From: Bog-473 sp963800725
Lineage (GTDB): Bacteria > Actinomycetota > Acidimicrobiia > Acidimicrobiales > RAAP-2
Direction: 5' to 3'
Length of the DNA: 64,000 bases
Assembly (NCBI GenBank): GCA_963800725.1
Contig: CAWDCE010000002.1
Coordinates: 22,702 to 86,701, forward strand
A model generated the notes under the pieces. It ran no database searches and was not told where the DNA came from. It saw only the letters and a list, made by a program, of their open reading frames with translations. Every line of letters starts with the position of its first letter. Positions within the stretch are counted from its first letter, which is position 1. Position numbers and translations under genes: made by a program. Below are positions 37,829-48,050 of the stretch, piece by piece.

Positions 37829-39378
37829 GTGACGGCGGAGTCTGTGGCCAAGCGCATCGACGGCGCCCCCGCCGGGTTGCGGGCGCAGATTCGATGGCGC
37901 CTGTCGAGCCTGCTCGAGGCGCTCGGCGCCCCGGGTGAGGGGGACACTGCTCGGCTGACCGAGTCGTCTCTGCGACATCGTGGGCGGTGCGGACCATGCC
38001 GTCATGTGGCTCGTGCTCGCCGTCGTCTCGGGCTCGCTCCCCACCGAGTCCGACGTCGTGGCGGCCTCGCGCACGGCCGACCTCGACGGTCCGCTGGCCG
38101 CGTTGTTCGATGTGGTCGACGCCACCTTGCGGGCCGCCGGTGACGGTGCCGTGCCCCACCTCGTGATCATTTCTGATCGGGTGGCGATCGACGTGGCTGA
38201 GACACCGAGGGGCCCGGGCGACGGCACCGCAGGCGCCGAGCCAGCCAAGGCGAGCGCGGCTGGCCGAAGCGAGCGCGATGGCCGAAGCGACGGCGCTGGC
38301 CGAAGCGACGGCGCTGGCCGCCACGCTCACGGAGCACTGGCTGGGGCATGACGCCACGCTCGGCCTTGAGTGGTCCGCTCAGAGGAGGGACCTGGCGCGG
38401 GGTGCGTGCAACCGAGGACCGCGCCACGGGCGGGACCGAGCCATCAATTGTCGTCCCGTGGCGATGCACCGTCCTCGTCCCCGCGCCCATTGAAGGCGCC
38501 ACCAAGATCGACCGCCTCTTGGCGCTAGCCCGCTTCTCGCAGAACCGCACCGGTGCCATCGGCTTCGACGCCCTTCCGGCCAATCCCCGCCCCCTCAATC
38601 GCCGCGCCGCCAACCCCGTGCGGCCGGCCGCCACTTTCGCCAATGCCCTCGCCGCGCTCTCGCATTTCGACCGGGTGGCGGCCATCTCGCACGCCAGCGC
38701 CACCAAGTTTCGTGGGTGGCGCCGAATGCTCGGCGGTGCCGGCATCGAAGGACCCGACATCGCGGCCATCGCGCTTCCCATCGTGGGACCCACCGGCCCC
38801 GACGCCTCACAGCGGAGCAGGAGCGACCACGTCGCCACGGTGCTGGTCGTGGGCACGGGCAACGGCGCGCAGAATCACGCGGCAGTGCTCGCGGCAGCAG
38901 AGGCGCTGTGGAGCGATGGGGTGCGCTTTCGCCTCGACATGGTGCGCCCCGACCACACCGCTGCCACCACCCGGGCCATCGAACGCCTCAAGGGTCTGGG
39001 CCGTGATCTCGGTCGTCTTCGACAGTCTGAGCGAGGCGGCCCTCGGTGACGACGTACGGCGCGGCACGCTGCACGGTGTTTGTGGCACTCGATTCGCTCT
39101 CGGCGCGACCGGTCGCCGATTCGATCGGTTGGGGCACCCCGGTCATTACCTCGGATTTCGCGAGCATGCGCGAACTCGGTGAACCCGGCGGCGCCCTCTT
39201 GGTGAACCCACGCGACGATCACCAGATCGCGGAGGCCCTGCGTTCCCTCGTGACCGACGATGCGCTGCGCCAAGGACTGGCCCGCCAGGCCCGCGAGCGG
39301 GTGACCGGCACGTTCGGCGACTACGCAGACCGGGCCTTTGCCTACCTGGTGGAAGGGACCGACTCGCAACCGCTTTGA
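37829..39378 (+). CDS. Glycosyltransferase family 4-like, diverged paralogue, frameshifted
   Basis: About 516 residues in at least four frames. Strings match the preceding gene: VLVVGTGNGAQNHAAVLAAA, TPVITSDFASMRELGEPG and VTDDALRQGLARQAR. The E-x7-E motif is not seen: the corresponding string reads VALDSLSARPVADSIG. An insert with three perfect 18-bp repeats (38263-38316) encodes an Ala/Glu helix, AEATALAEATALA. Breaks are near 37970, 38250, 38350 and 39020. Activity may be lost or changed. Confidence 0.6.
38263..38316. repeat. Tandem repeat, 3 x 18 bp
   Basis: Unit GCCGAAGCGACGGCGCTG, two exact copies preceded by one variant (AGCGCGATG ending). It lies in frame in the glycosyltransferase-like gene and encodes a repeated AEATAL helix. 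Confidence 0.8.
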
Positions 39379-39409
39379 GATTCATGTCCCGGTGGGCCAC
39401 GATGACGTC

Positions 39410-40357
39410 ATGGCCCATGACCGAAAGTTCCGATTCTCCGCCCAACTGAGCAAGGGGCCCGAGGGCACCGCCCATTCCTGGGCCGCACAGGCCCGTCGAG
39501 CCGAGGATCTCGGCTACTCCTCGCTCCTCATGCCCGACCATTTCGGTGACCAGTTGGCCCCGGTTCCCGCCCTGGCCGCCGTCGCCGCCGCCACGTCAAC
39601 GTTGCGCATGGGGGCGCTGGTCTTTGGTAACGACTACCGGCACCCCTTCGTGTTGGCCAAAGAGGCCGCCACCCTCGACGTCTTGAGCGAGGGGCGATTC
39701 GAACTCAGTCTCGGTGCGGGGTGGATGAAGACCGACTACGAAGAGGCCGGGCTGACCTATGACAGTCCCCGGGTCAGGGTCGAACGCTTCGAAGAGGCGG
39801 TCCAGGTGATCCAGGGCCTCTTGCGCACCGACGGCCCCTTCTCCTTCGAGGGTTCGTATTACGGGGTGCGCGAGCACACCTTGTTGCCGCGTCCGGTGCA
39901 GTCCCCCGGGCCACCGCTGATCATTGGGGGTGGGGGCAAGCGGGTGCTCTCCTTTGCCGCCCGCCATGCCGACATCGTCAGCATCAACGTGAACCTGCGT
40001 GAAGGGACCGGCGGACCCGAGACCGCACCGAACGCCTCACCGGAGCGCACGCGTGAGAAGATCTCGTGGGTCAAAGACGCCGCAGGGACCCGCTTCGACG
40101 ACCTCGAGCTGAATGCCTTGGTCGGATTCGTCATGGTCACCGACGACGCCAAGAGCATCGCGGACGCCATGGCGCCGCACTTCGCCATCAGCGCCGACGA
40201 CGCCTTGCACATCCCCCTCGCCCTACTCGGGACGCTCGACGAGATGAAGGAGGAGTTGCAGTGGCGGCGCGATGCCTACGGCATCTCGTACTGGTCCTTC
40301 GAGTCCGACGCCTGGGAGACCCTCGGTCCGCTGGTCTCGGACTTGGCCGGGACGTGA
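39410..40357 (+). CDS. LLM class F420-dependent oxidoreductase
   Basis: 315 residues from ATG 39410, intact. It has the luciferase-like (beta/alpha)8 pattern: FSAQLSKGPEGTAHSWAAQA, ARRAEDLGYSSLLMPDHFGD, LRMGALVFGNDYRHP, AKEAATLDVLSEGRFELSLG and GAGWMKTDYEEAGL. This is the F420-type group of TIGR03621. F420 is common in Acidimicrobiia. The substrate is not known. The stop overlaps the hydrolase start (GTGA), so they are coupled. Confidence 0.9.
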   Translation: MAHDRKFRFSAQLSKGPEGTAHSWAAQARRAEDLGYSSLLMPDHFGDQLAPVPALAAVAAATSTLRMGALVFGNDYRHPFVLAKEAATLDVLSEGRFELSLGAGWMKTDYEEAGLTYDSPRVRVERFEEAVQVIQGLLRTDGPFSFEGSYYGVREHTLLPRPVQSPGPPLIIGGGGKRVLSFAARHADIVSINVNLREGTGGPETAPNASPERTREKISWVKDAAGTRFDDLELNALVGFVMVTDDAKSIADAMAPHFAISADDALHIPLALLGTLDEMKEELQWRRDAYGISYWSFESDAWETLGPLVSDLAGT

Positions 40358-41253
40358 GCATCACCACAACGGCGCGGTGGGAAGGCCTCGGGGTCCATCG
40401 CGTCCTGCTCGAACATCGCCTCTTTACGATCGACGCCCCACCAATCGGCCCCGAGATTCACGAGCCCCTGCTCATCCTCCACGGGTTCCCGACCTCGTCC
40501 TTCGACTACGCGGCGGTCCTCGATTCGCTCCGGGCCGGGCGTCGGGTGCTGCTCATCGACGGTCTCGGCTACGGGTTGTCGGACAAGCCCGACCAGCCCT
40601 ACACCATTGGGCTCCAAGCCGACCTGGTCGAGGCGTTCGTGGCCGAACTCGGCCTCACCACCTTGGCGCTGTTGACCCACGACATGGGCGACACGGTCGG
40701 CGGCGAGTTGTTGGCCCGGCGCCAGGAGGGTTCGTGGGCCGTCGCCGTCACCCGCCGGGTGCTGACCAACGGCAGCATCTACATCGAACAGGCCCATCTG
40801 ACCAACGGGCAGCAATTCCTCCTCAGCCTGCCCGACGCCAAGCTTTCGGGGGAGGTCCCCATCGATGCCGCCTCGTTGACCAAGAGCTTGCGCGACACCT
40901 TGAGCCCCGACGCCGACCTGGCGACGCCCGGGCCGATCGACGCTGCCCTCACGTCCAGCGTCGAACAGATTGTGCGCAACGACGGGCACCTGATCCTTCC
41001 CCGACTGATCCGCTACATCGAAGAGCGACGGGCCAACCAGGCGCGCTTCACCGGCGCCATCGAACGCGATCCCGCGCCGCTGCACGTTGTGTGGGGCCAC
41101 GACGACCCGATCGCGGTCACCTCCATGGTCGACACCTTGGTCACCGCCAGGCCCGACGCCACCGTCACCATCCTCGACGGGGTCGGGCACTACCCAATGA
41201 TCGAGGCACCCGAGCGCTTCGGTGCGGCCGCACTGCTCGGGCTCGGGGACTGA
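40354..41253 (+). CDS. Alpha/beta hydrolase (epoxide hydrolase / haloalkane dehalogenase-like)
   Basis: 299 residues, GTG start at 40354. The oxyanion HGFPTSSFDY, the nucleophile elbow HDMGDT (Asp, as in epoxide hydrolases and haloalkane dehalogenases), the acid region GHDDPIA and the His region GVGHYPMIE are in order. The cap domain lies at about 135-235. Intact. It is coupled to the LLM oxidoreductase, so both may act in one degradation route. Confidence 0.85.
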   Translation: MSITTTARWEGLGVHRVLLEHRLFTIDAPPIGPEIHEPLLILHGFPTSSFDYAAVLDSLRAGRRVLLIDGLGYGLSDKPDQPYTIGLQADLVEAFVAELGLTTLALLTHDMGDTVGGELLARRQEGSWAVAVTRRVLTNGSIYIEQAHLTNGQQFLLSLPDAKLSGEVPIDAASLTKSLRDTLSPDADLATPGPIDAALTSSVEQIVRNDGHLILPRLIRYIEERRANQARFTGAIERDPAPLHVVWGHDDPIAVTSMVDTLVTARPDATVTILDGVGHYPMIEAPERFGAAALLGLGD

Positions 41254-41271
41254 GTCCGCCTCGCCGATCCC

Positions 41272-42897
41272 TCAGGCCGGGGCGGTCACCTTCAAGGTGC
41301 GCACCTCGGTCGGCAGGTGGTCATAGAGGTCGGCGATCAGGTCGTCGCGCAACGACGTGACTCCGGCGTCGTCCCACTTGTTGTCGAACTGGTGCGGGTC
41401 CTGCGCCACGTTGTAAAGCTCGCCGGTCGCGATGGCGACGCCGCCCGGACCGGTGCTGGTCTGTGCATAGACCACCGAACACGGCTCCAAGACAGCATCG
41501 CCCCATACCTCTTCGAGCCCGTTGGGCTGCCCGGCCGTCGAGGGTTCATAGACGGTGCAGACCCAACCGTCGCGGTAGATCGAACGCAGGTGCATGCCGT
41601 AGCCGGGGAACTGGCTGTCCCACTCGCACAACATGCGCTCTCGTCCCGCCGTTCCGTTCGCGGTCGGTAGCGCGTGGCCCTGCATCCACTCGGCCGGCTC
41701 GATGCCCGCAATGGCGCAAAAGGTCGGGGCGAGGTCCACCTGGCCGACCGGGTCGCTCACCGTGGCCGCAGCGATACCCGCACTCGGGGCGGGGCGCCAA
41801 ATGAAGGGCAGCCGCATCAGGGCGTCGCTGTGATAGGGGCCCTTGTAGAGGAGACCGAAGTCCCCTTGGAGCTCACCGTGATCGGTGGTGAAGATGATGT
41901 CGGTGTTCTCCAGCCACGAGCGGGCGGCGATGGCGTCGATGACCCGACCGCACGCCTCGTCGATCAACTCGTTCATGATGTGGACCTTGGCGTTGATCTC
42001 TCGGATCTGGTCGTGGCTCAGCCGGGCCGGGACGAAATCGGCCACGCCGCCTTCGAGGTTGGAGAAGCGACCCTCGTAATAGGCCAGCCAGTGCTCGGGC
42101 TTTTTGGACAAGACAGCCCGGATCGCCTCGTCGCTGCCGGGATGCCCGGCCGGCAGGTCGAGATCGCGCCAAGAGACCCTGGCGTTCTCGCTTTGGGGTG
42201 GATCCCACGGGTGGTGGGGGTCGGGGAAGGACATCCAGCAGAACCACGGCTTGTCGTTGCCGAGTGAACCGAGCCAGTCAATGGTCCGATCCGCCACCCA
42301 ATCGGTGTGATACCACTCGCGTGGGATCGGGTTGTGTTTGGTCTCGGGTGCCAAGGTGTCGCCTCCGGGCTCACCTTGGAGCAGGCCGGCGAAACTGTGG
42401 AGATGCTCGGGGTGGTTCGCGCCCAGCCAGCGTCCGTAATGCGCGATCTTCGTCTTGCCCCACGCGGCTGCGTGCATGGCCTGCTCGGAGCGCTCGAACC
42501 CGCGCCATGGCCCGGTGTCGCCTCGGGCCGCCCGGGCGTTTTCTTCAAATTCGAGTTTGGGGTCGAACGCCGGTTCGAAGTGCGCCTTGCCCAACAAGGC
42601 GGTGCGGTAGCCACCGACCTCGGCCAGGTACGCGGCGATGGACGGCGCGTCAGTCGGGAGTGCGATGCCATTGGCCACGACGCCGTGGGTCCGCACGTAC
42701 TGGCCCGTCAACATGGTCGAGCGGGCCGGCATGCAGACCGTGTTCTGGTTGTAGGCCCGCTCGTAGTTGATCCCCTGCGCGGCCAGGCGGTCGACGACCG
42801 GCGTGCGGGCCACCAGTCCCCCGTTGCAACCCAGCGCGTCGTAGCGCTGCTGGTCTGTCGTGATGAACAAGATGTTGCGACCCGTGGTCCCGGCCAT
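41272..42897 (-). CDS. Sulfatase
   Basis: 541 residues from ATG 42897, with GGGGCGG upstream. Type I sulfatase: NILFITTDQQRYDALG at the N-terminus, the formylglycine signature CMPARS (CxPxR) and HGELQGDFGLLYKGPYHSD for metal ligands, then WMQGHAL late. It hydrolyses sulfate or phosphonate esters after maturation of the Cys. No signal peptide, so cytoplasmic. Intact; convergent to the hydrolase. Confidence 0.9.
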   Translation of the reverse strand: MAGTTGRNILFITTDQQRYDALGCNGGLVARTPVVDRLAAQGINYERAYNQNTVCMPARSTMLTGQYVRTHGVVANGIALPTDAPSIAAYLAEVGGYRTALLGKAHFEPAFDPKLEFEENARAARGDTGPWRGFERSEQAMHAAAWGKTKIAHYGRWLGANHPEHLHSFAGLLQGEPGGDTLAPETKHNPIPREWYHTDWVADRTIDWLGSLGNDKPWFCWMSFPDPHHPWDPPQSENARVSWRDLDLPAGHPGSDEAIRAVLSKKPEHWLAYYEGRFSNLEGGVADFVPARLSHDQIREINAKVHIMNELIDEACGRVIDAIAARSWLENTDIIFTTDHGELQGDFGLLYKGPYHSDALMRLPFIWRPAPSAGIAAATVSDPVGQVDLAPTFCAIAGIEPAEWMQGHALPTANGTAGRERMLCEWDSQFPGYGMHLRSIYRDGWVCTVYEPSTAGQPNGLEEVWGDAVLEPCSVVYAQTSTGPGGVAIATGELYNVAQDPHQFDNKWDDAGVTSLRDDLIADLYDHLPTEVRTLKVTAPA

Positions 42898-42908
42898 TGT
42901 CCGCCCCT

Positions 42909-43548
42909 TTAGTTCTGCGCCAACATGGCGCGGAGGTCGAATTCCACGGCATCGGTCAGCACGATCAACAACTCCAATCGTGCCATGACCCCGGGTGAAG
43001 CGAGAAGTCTTTGCGCATCGATCATCGAGAGCGGCGCCTCCGCACAGATCTGCCAACAAGCAATTCTCGGGTCTTCGTCAAATGTCGTCTCGAAGGACAG
43101 CGCGGGCCGGGTCCCGAGCTCGGAGAGCAGGCCTCGGGTGCGGCGCACGCCCTGAATCGCCCGCTTGAGGGTCGCCGCATCGACGGGATCATCCTCGTTG
43201 GGTACCTCTTCGACCAAGGCAGTCGGATAGGGGTCCTCGGGCAACCACTCCTTGACCCGAATGCGCGACTCTCCTTGGACCATCATCAGCGAGCGTCCGT
43301 CCGAGAGCGAGGCGGCGTGGGTGATGACGACCCCGCGTGCCCATCTCCATTCGCTCGTCGCCCCCGCCCACCTCGTGACCCCGTTCGATCAACACGATGC
43401 CGAATCTGGCGTCGCGTGCCATGCAGTCGGCGGTAAGCGACTGATACCTCGGCTCGAATACGTGCAACGGCATCTCGGCGTAGGGGTACAACACACACGA
43501 GAGCGGGAACATGGCCAGCCGCTGCGTCGATTCGAAGTCGCCCGTCAT
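42909..43548 (-). CDS. LON peptidase substrate-binding domain protein, frameshifted
   Basis: About 213 residues. It has only the LON N-terminal domain: LAMFPLSCVLYPYAEMPLHV, FEPRYQSLTADCM, FGIVLIERGHEVGGGD, and in the next frame VQGESRIRVKEWLPEDPYPT. The C-terminal part is helical. A stand-alone LON_substr_bdg protein of this type is common in actinobacteria, function unknown. The break is near 43335. The start is given at ATG 43548 (GTG at 43575 possible). It lies 11 bp upstream of the sulfatase gene. Confidence 0.8.
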
Positions 43549-44089
43549 CCGATTCCCAATGTCACGCACCGTCACTCTAAAGGCGATGTTGGGACCTCAA
43601 GACGCGAGCAGGACCGGCGGCGAGGCCGGTCCTGAACTCGTCAAACTTTGGATTGTGCAAGCAGGTCAGCCGGTCACGAGGATCGACGCAGTTGGGTGCG
43701 GGGGCCAGCGCTGTTCGCCGACCAGCACACGCACCGGCGCTTATACGGCCACATTCATACGTCGAGCGTCTCGCCAACTGACTCGTTGCTTCGCGTCACC
43801 GAATCAAACGTCGGTGACGCAGGTTCAACCCGGTGGATCGCCTTCCTCGGTCGAGCTTGTCGAAGTCATCGGCAGCTCCTTTCCACTCGCGGCAACCGGC
43901 ACGAGTCCCGTTGCCTTGCTGACTCAAGTATCCGCCTCTTGGTGAACAATGTGAACCCCATCTGAACTGGTCATTCGCGTAATCCCTGGTCAAAGTGGCG
44001 TCTGAAACGCAATCTTCACCAAAGCGATGTCGAACCCAACGCAGCCGCCTTCTCGCCGCGCGCGCTGCGATGCCCCTAAGGTCGCGTCC
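43549..44089. other. Intergenic gap, no gene seen
   Basis: About 540 bp between divergent genes. A perfect 8-bp stem (GGACCGGC / GCCGGTCC, 43611-43632) is present without a T-run. A single AGTTGGGTGC site near 43690 has no partner arm. No supported ORF in either strand. Confidence 0.5.
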
Positions 44090-44914
44090 ATGGCCCTTCC
44101 CCCTCCTGCAGTCGACATGACCGCTTTGGTCACCGGATCGTCCTCGGGTATCGGCGCCGACCTCGCCCGCGAGCTAGCGGCGCGCGGTCATGGCGTGACG
44201 TTGGTGGCCCGGCGCGAAGATCGGCTGCGGGCGCTGGCCGAGGAGATCTCAGAGAAGTACCGGGTGCGCACCGAGATCATCGCCGCCGATCTCACCGACG
44301 CGCGGGCGCGTGGCGCGCTCGCCGACCGGGTGGCCGCCTTCGGGCTCTCGGTCCATATCTTGGTCAACAATGCCGGGTTCACCACCATGGGCCCGGCCTA
44401 CCGGGCAGAGCGCGACGCCGAACTTTCAATGGTGCGCACCAACGTCGAGGCCGTGGTCGATTTGTGCACGCTCTTTTTGCCACCGATGGTCGAACGCGGC
44501 AGCGGAGCGATACTGAACACGGCGTCGACAGCTGCGTTCCAGCCGCTCCCGGGCCAAGCGGGCTACGGCGCCTCCAAGGCGTTCGTCCTCTCCTATGGGC
44601 GGGCCATCGGGTCAGAACTGCGGGGCAAGGGCGTGACGGTCACGACACTGTGCCCGGGTCCGGTCGAGACCGGATTCGCCGAGGTGTCGGGGCTGAGCGA
44701 CGAAGAAGCGGCGGCGTCACTGCCAAAGATCATGTGGCTCCCTTCGCACGACGTGGCCAAGGCCGCGGTGGCGGGACTGGCCGCCGGGCGCCCGGTCGTC
44801 ATCCCGGGCGCGGCCAACCGTGTGGGGGCAGCCGCCGCGTATCCGATCCCCAAGGCATGGATCCTGCCCGTCTTGGCCAAGCAGCATCCCGCCCTCAAAG
44901 ATCCGCCCGTGTGA
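44090..44914 (+). CDS. Short-chain dehydrogenase/reductase
   Basis: 274 residues from ATG 44090, intact. TGSSSGIG (about 15-22), NNAGFTTMG, TASTAAFQPLPGQAGYGASK (Ser, YxxxK) and PGPVETGF are in order. It is of the classical SDR type related to YqjQ/DltE-like short-chain dehydrogenases. An NADP-dependent ketone or aldehyde reductase is likely. The P450 gene starts 72 bp downstream on the same strand. Confidence 0.9.
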   Translation: MALPPPAVDMTALVTGSSSGIGADLARELAARGHGVTLVARREDRLRALAEEISEKYRVRTEIIAADLTDARARGALADRVAAFGLSVHILVNNAGFTTMGPAYRAERDAELSMVRTNVEAVVDLCTLFLPPMVERGSGAILNTASTAAFQPLPGQAGYGASKAFVLSYGRAIGSELRGKGVTVTTLCPGPVETGFAEVSGLSDEEAAASLPKIMWLPSHDVAKAAVAGLAAGRPVVIPGAANRVGAAAAYPIPKAWILPVLAKQHPALKDPPV

Positions 44915-44986
44915 GGTGGCAATGCCGAGGGCGCTGCCGCCTCACCTCGGTAACGTTTGGGTAACTGCGCACGCCAAGGAGTCGCC

Positions 44987-46198
44987 ATGACGACACAACT
45001 GGTCACCGACCTCGAACTCCCTTTGCTCAACACCATTGGGTCCGAACGCGACGAGGCCCTCGCCGCAATCGAGGTGGCACGCGCGCAGCACTGGTTGGCG
45101 CGGACCGAGATGGGTTATTGCGTCACCCGCCTCGACGACGTCACCGCAATTCTTCGCGACAAGCGCTTTCACTCGGCCTTGTCGATCCTGCCCCAGATGT
45201 CCGGCCTCGATCAAGAAGCCATGGGGCGACGCCGCCAGTCGATCCTGTCAATGGAAGGTGACGAGCATGGGCGCCTGCGGCGCCTCGTCGCCCCCGCCTT
45301 CACTCCGTCCTCGGCCAACCGGCTGCGACCGACCATGGTGGCCGTGGTCAACGAGCTCATCGACGCGGTCGCGGCCAAGGGCGAGTGCGAGTTCGTGGCC
45401 GACATCTGCGAGCCCTACCCGATTCCAATCATCTGCCAGCTGCTCGGGGCCCCGAGCCAGGACTGGAAGCTGTTCTCCGCCTGGGCGACCGACATCTTCA
45501 AGATCTTCAACGGCACACTGCTCGACGACCTCCCGGTCATCGAGCGGGCCGCCGGGGAACTGACCGAGTACGTCAACGCCATGATCGCGCAGCGTCGAAG
45601 CGCCCCAAGAGATGACCTCTTGAGCGAAATGATCGCCATCGAAGCAGAAGGTGACCGACTCTCGACCGAGGAGATGTCGATGATGGCCGAGGCCGTGCTG
45701 ATGGCCGGCACCGATACCACCCGCAACCAGCTGGCCTGTTGCGTCGCCCTCTTTGCCGAACACCCCGAGCAATGGGCGCTGCTAGCCGAACGCCCCGAAC
45801 TCGCACCCCGGGCCGTCGAGGAATCGATGCGCTATCTCGGGGCGGTGCGGGCCACGGTGCGTTTCGCCGCAGAAGACATTGTCTATCGAGACATCGTGTT
45901 CCCCCAGGGCACGATCGTCTCGACGGCATTGGCCGGAGCCAACCGCGACCCCGAGATTTGGGAGGCGCCCAACATCTTTGACATCACCCAAGAGCGCGGC
46001 GCGGCCCAGATGACGTTCGGTTCGGGGATCCACTTCTGCATGGGCGCGGCGCTCGCCCGTGCCGAACTCCAAGAAGCTCTGCCCATCCTGGCCCGCCGCA
46101 TGCCCGGCCTCGCTACCAACGGCGAGGTGACCTGGAAGCCGGCCACGTTCGGCATCTGGGGTCCGAAGCGTTTGCCGGTGCGCTTCGCTGCGACGTAG
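44987..46198 (+). CDS. Cytochrome P450
   Basis: 403 residues from ATG 44987, AAGGAG seven bases upstream, intact. I-helix AGTDTTRN, ExxR ESMR, and heme motif FGSGIHFCMGAALAR with the Cys ligand. It is a soluble bacterial class I P450; ferredoxin and reductase partners are not in this window. The substrate could be fatty acid, terpene or steroid-like, as suggested by the neighbouring SDR and MaoC genes, but this is inference. Confidence 0.95.
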   Translation: MTTQLVTDLELPLLNTIGSERDEALAAIEVARAQHWLARTEMGYCVTRLDDVTAILRDKRFHSALSILPQMSGLDQEAMGRRRQSILSMEGDEHGRLRRLVAPAFTPSSANRLRPTMVAVVNELIDAVAAKGECEFVADICEPYPIPIICQLLGAPSQDWKLFSAWATDIFKIFNGTLLDDLPVIERAAGELTEYVNAMIAQRRSAPRDDLLSEMIAIEAEGDRLSTEEMSMMAEAVLMAGTDTTRNQLACCVALFAEHPEQWALLAERPELAPRAVEESMRYLGAVRATVRFAAEDIVYRDIVFPQGTIVSTALAGANRDPEIWEAPNIFDITQERGAAQMTFGSGIHFCMGAALARAELQEALPILARRMPGLATNGEVTWKPATFGIWGPKRLPVRFAAT

Positions 46199-46212
46199 CC
46201 GCCGCAGATCCG

Positions 46213-46644
46213 TCAGCCCCGGCTCGCCACCTCGGCGGTTGCTTCGCCGACCAGCTTGTCCTCGCCGTCGCCGTTGGAGAGGGTGACTGAGAGATCGACG
46301 AGGTGCTTGCCACCTTCGGCACGCTTGGCCGTGACCACGATCTTGGACGAGAGCACCTCGTCGGGCCAGGTCTGGCGGGCGAAGCGGACCTGGTACCGTG
46401 TGAGATTGCCGACGCCCACGTAGTCGGTCAGGGCGGACCCCAAGAGGCCCATGGAGTACATCCCGTGCCCAAAGACACTCGGCTGCCCGGCCTTTTGTGC
46501 CGCCACCTCGTCGTGGTGCATGGGGTTGAAGTCACCGGACGCGCCGGCGTACTTGACCAGGTCGGTCCTCGTCAGCGTGTGTGACGTGACCGGGGCCTCA
46601 TCCCCTACGTTGACATCTTCGAAAAACAGCTTCTGTTCACCCAT
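46213..46644 (-). CDS. MaoC-like dehydratase
   Basis: 143 residues, hot-dog fold. The hydratase-2 motif is present as YAGASGDFNPMHHDEVAA (Asp and His of the catalytic pair) with GHGMYSMGLLG. It hydrates enoyl-CoA or enoyl-ACP. It lies convergent to the P450. With the FAS1-like dehydratase at 47234 it could form an (R)-hydratase HadA/HadB-type heterodimer, a common pairing in actinobacteria, with DoxX between them. Confidence 0.9.
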   Translation of the reverse strand: MGEQKLFFEDVNVGDEAPVTSHTLTRTDLVKYAGASGDFNPMHHDEVAAQKAGQPSVFGHGMYSMGLLGSALTDYVGVGNLTRYQVRFARQTWPDEVLSSKIVVTAKRAEGGKHLVDLSVTLSNGDGEDKLVGEATAEVASRG

Positions 46645-46742
46645 TGTGTCGACCCCCAGTCGAAGTCACATCGGCCGGGACTTGGTCGACCCCGGTCCGT
46701 CCAAACAACGTTGTCACTGCATAATCTGCAATCCTGCGCACA

Positions 46743-47216
46743 TCAGGCCCCAAACAAGTGGAGCCAGTGGTCGATGGACCAGGTATTCCACGCATGGGTA
46801 CCGAGGACGACCACCGAAGCCAGGATCATCATGTAGTTCTGCCCTTGCTCGGCCCAGTCGTCGATCATCAAGATCAGGTACATGACATTGAGCAAGATCC
46901 CCGCAATGGCGGCGATGGGGCTCAAGAAGCCGAGGATCAAGCCCAATCCAATGGCACCCTCGCCCAACACCACGACGTAGGCCATGGTCTTTGGGTGCGG
47001 GAGCACGATTGCCTTGAAGCTCTTTCCGACGAAGGGCCACTTGTGCTTCTCGGCCACCGACTGACCCCAGCTGATGCCGGCCCCCCGCTTGAACCAGGCG
47101 GCCTTGTCCTTGTGCCAAAAGCTCTTGAACCACCACGCCCCGAGCCCAATGCGCAGCACCGCCAACCATTCGGCGGCGGTGAGCCAGGTGGTGCCTGAGG
47201 TGGCAGAGAGGTGCAT
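46743..47216 (-). CDS. DoxX family membrane protein
   Basis: 157 residues with four hydrophobic segments (about 14-30, 75-92, 93-113 and 118-140). WLAVLRIGLGAWWFKSFWHK and GEGAIGLGLILGFLSP fit DoxX-type proteins. Members act in quinone-linked redox complexes or are of unknown role. The gene lies between the two MaoC-type genes. Confidence 0.75.
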   Translation of the reverse strand: MHLSATSGTTWLTAAEWLAVLRIGLGAWWFKSFWHKDKAAWFKRGAGISWGQSVAEKHKWPFVGKSFKAIVLPHPKTMAYVVVLGEGAIGLGLILGFLSPIAAIAGILLNVMYLILMIDDWAEQGQNYMMILASVVVLGTHAWNTWSIDHWLHLFGA

Positions 47217-47233
47217 GACGGTTCGTTCGATCC

Positions 47234-47752
47234 CTAAGAGCGGTGGATCAGGTTGAAACGGGCCGTGACCACGGGCTCGCCGGTCTTGTCATCGGTCCAG
47301 TTGGTCTCGCTCACGATGAAGGTCATGGTCTTGCCCTTGGATTCTTTTTGATAGGCGTCGGTGATCTTGCCCTCGCTCACCAAGACGTCACCGACGAAGA
47401 CCGGGCGGTGGTAGATGAACTCTTGTTCACCGTGGAGGATCAGGCCGCCCTTGGCCATGAGCGGGCCCATGGCTGCCATCAGCGGGTTGCCTTTGGGGGC
47501 GTCGGACGGCTGGATTTCCTCGAACTTGCCCGAGAATTCCATGGCGAAAGGCCAGGTTGGCGGCGCCGGGATGGCGGGCAGGCCAGCCTCTTGGGCGGCT
47601 TGGGGGTTGCGGTAGATCGGACTGGTGCTCCCGACGGCTTCCGCGAAATGCGTCACCGGTCCACGCTCGACCACAACCTTGGCCTTGCCCGTCGGTTGCC
47701 CGATGATCCCCTTCAAGATTTCCTCTTGTGCTGCGGCGTCGTCAGCCACCAT
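47234..47752 (-). CDS. FAS1-like dehydratase domain protein (MaoC N-terminal type)
   Basis: 172 residues. VERGPVTHFAEAVGSTSPIY, APPTWPFAMEFSG and LILHGEQEFIYHRPVFVGD fit the HadA/HadC-type half that pairs with MaoC proteins. It likely complexes with the MaoC protein at 46213. AAGGAGGAGG lies right before ATG 47752, so the GTG one codon later may be the actual start. Confidence 0.85.
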   Translation of the reverse strand: MVADDAAAQEEILKGIIGQPTGKAKVVVERGPVTHFAEAVGSTSPIYRNPQAAQEAGLPAIPAPPTWPFAMEFSGKFEEIQPSDAPKGNPLMAAMGPLMAKGGLILHGEQEFIYHRPVFVGDVLVSEGKITDAYQKESKGKTMTFIVSETNWTDDKTGEPVVTARFNLIHRS

Positions 47753-48050
47753 CCTCCTCCTTCTCCCCGTCCACCGATTCGTGCCGTGCCCTCATCTTGG
47801 CGGATGCCGACCGTCCGTCGGCGCAGGCCACAAGGTAGCGGCTCACCACCGTCGGTCCCAATCCGGCGCCGCACCCTAGCCGAACTCCCGCGGCCCCGCC
47901 CGAGCCGGTCGGCCCGGACGCTCTGTCGAGGCGCAGAACCGAACGCCGCGTGCCGATAGGGTTTGGCCGCGCCCGCATTGCGGCGTGGAATTGCCTGTTC
48001 GGAGAAGCCAAGGACCCGTGATCAGCACAGACGCCGAGGATCGTTAGCCC

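Noticed and set aside
38263..38316. 18-bp repeats as a CRISPR array
   Set aside because: The units are contiguous without spacers and in frame within a gene.
43611..43632. Perfect hairpin in the gap as a rho-independent terminator
   Set aside because: No T-run on either side and both flanking genes point away, so there is no transcript to end here.
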